Source: UBA2965 sp036526135 (lineage in GTDB: Bacteria; Pseudomonadota; Gammaproteobacteria; Pseudomonadales; Azotimanducaceae). From it: 30,194 nucleotides of DNA. The position numbers and the translations under genes are program-made. The notes below the pieces were generated by a model. That model did not search any database, was not told the origin of the DNA, and saw only the letters and a list, made by a program, of their open reading frames with translations. This document shows, one piece after another, positions 30,052 to 30,194 of this stretch. The stretch's first letter is position 1, and the number at the start of each line of letters is the position of its first letter. Location: the NCBI GenBank assembly GCA_036526135.1, contig DATCZA010000080.1, positions 1 through 30,194 on the forward strand, read 5' to 3'.

Positions 30052-30194
30052 TCAGCTGGTCTTGATGCCGCCGCGCACGGTGACGTGCCAGCTCTTCGGG
30101 CCTTCGTCGTCCACATACCCGGAGATGTTGCCGACCTCGAACCAGTGCAGCCGGGGGATGGCGAGCCGGGCCTTGGACACGGCGTCGCGCACCG
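30052..30194 (-). CDS. Dodecin-family flavin-binding protein, C-terminal part
   Basis: The 5' end lies beyond the window. The visible 47 residues read VRDAVSKARLAIPRLHWFEV, then GNISGYVDDEGPKSWHVTVRGG and IKTS before the TGA. HWFEV with the following short beta-hairpin and W-x-V-T strand matches the dodecin fold, in which a small protein forms a dodecamer that stores flavins. It is adjacent to two flavoenzyme genes (HsaA-like and GMC) on the same strand, which suggests storage or buffering of flavin for them; that link is inference. Only half of the usual 65-75 residues are visible. Confidence 0.7.
   Translation of the reverse strand, partial: VRDAVSKARLAIPRLHWFEVGNISGYVDDEGPKSWHVTVRGGIKTS

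Overview
The window is a GC-rich, densely coded bacterial chromosome segment. It looks like a Gram-negative proteobacterium, most likely an environmental gammaproteobacterium: it has a TonB-dependent receptor with a VTARK-type TonB box, an outer-membrane barrel protein, several lipoboxes, and a tRNA-Arg gene with encoded CCA. The assignment below phylum is an inference. I see no insertion sequence, integrase, CRISPR array, rRNA or phage gene. No intergenic gap reaches 300 bases; the longest (23561-23840, 280 bases) holds a 14-base palindrome.

Layout. (1) 1-6136: a gene tail, then a GMC oxidoreductase coupled to a secreted HELSH metallopeptidase (-). Next come a sterol-reductase-family membrane protein followed by a CarS-like (CDP-archaeol synthase family) membrane protein (+), then a YkuE-like phosphoesterase and a PaaG-like crotonase (-). 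(2) 6258-9997: an outer-membrane barrel protein (-), an alpha/beta-hydrolase lipoprotein (+), tRNA-Arg(CCG) with its own promoter, a small lipoprotein (-) and a glutathione S-transferase (+). (3) 10144-17580: a possible catabolic island with a TonB-dependent receptor and an SDR (-), a divergent Rieske oxygenase alpha subunit (+), then a carotenoid-oxygenase-family enzyme and a medium-chain ene-reductase/dehydrogenase (-) whose genes are one base apart. (4) 17637-24404: OsmC, SOUL, a second GST, a GFA-type zinc protein, a GNAT acetyltransferase, an enoyl-CoA hydratase, a VOC protein, a DUF4382 lipoprotein and an unknown one-helix protein. (5) 24552-30194: a cytochrome P450 (+) facing a tight minus-strand series of dodecin, an acyl-CoA-dehydrogenase/HsaA-like flavoprotein, an SDR with altered catalytic residues, a 2-hydroxychromene-2-carboxylate-isomerase-like protein and a second GMC oxidoreductase.

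Taken together, the window suggests uptake and oxidative breakdown or remodelling of hydrophobic compounds (terpenoid, steroid, apocarotenoid or aromatic), with thiol and redox defence genes around it. No recognisable transcription factor lies in the 30 kb, and no dedicated ferredoxin or reductase partner accompanies the Rieske oxygenase or the P450. The most useful leads are the carotenoid-oxygenase/ene-reductase pair with an apparent AUC start, the sterol-reductase/CarS-like pair, and the dodecin-to-GMC flavoenzyme series next to the P450.
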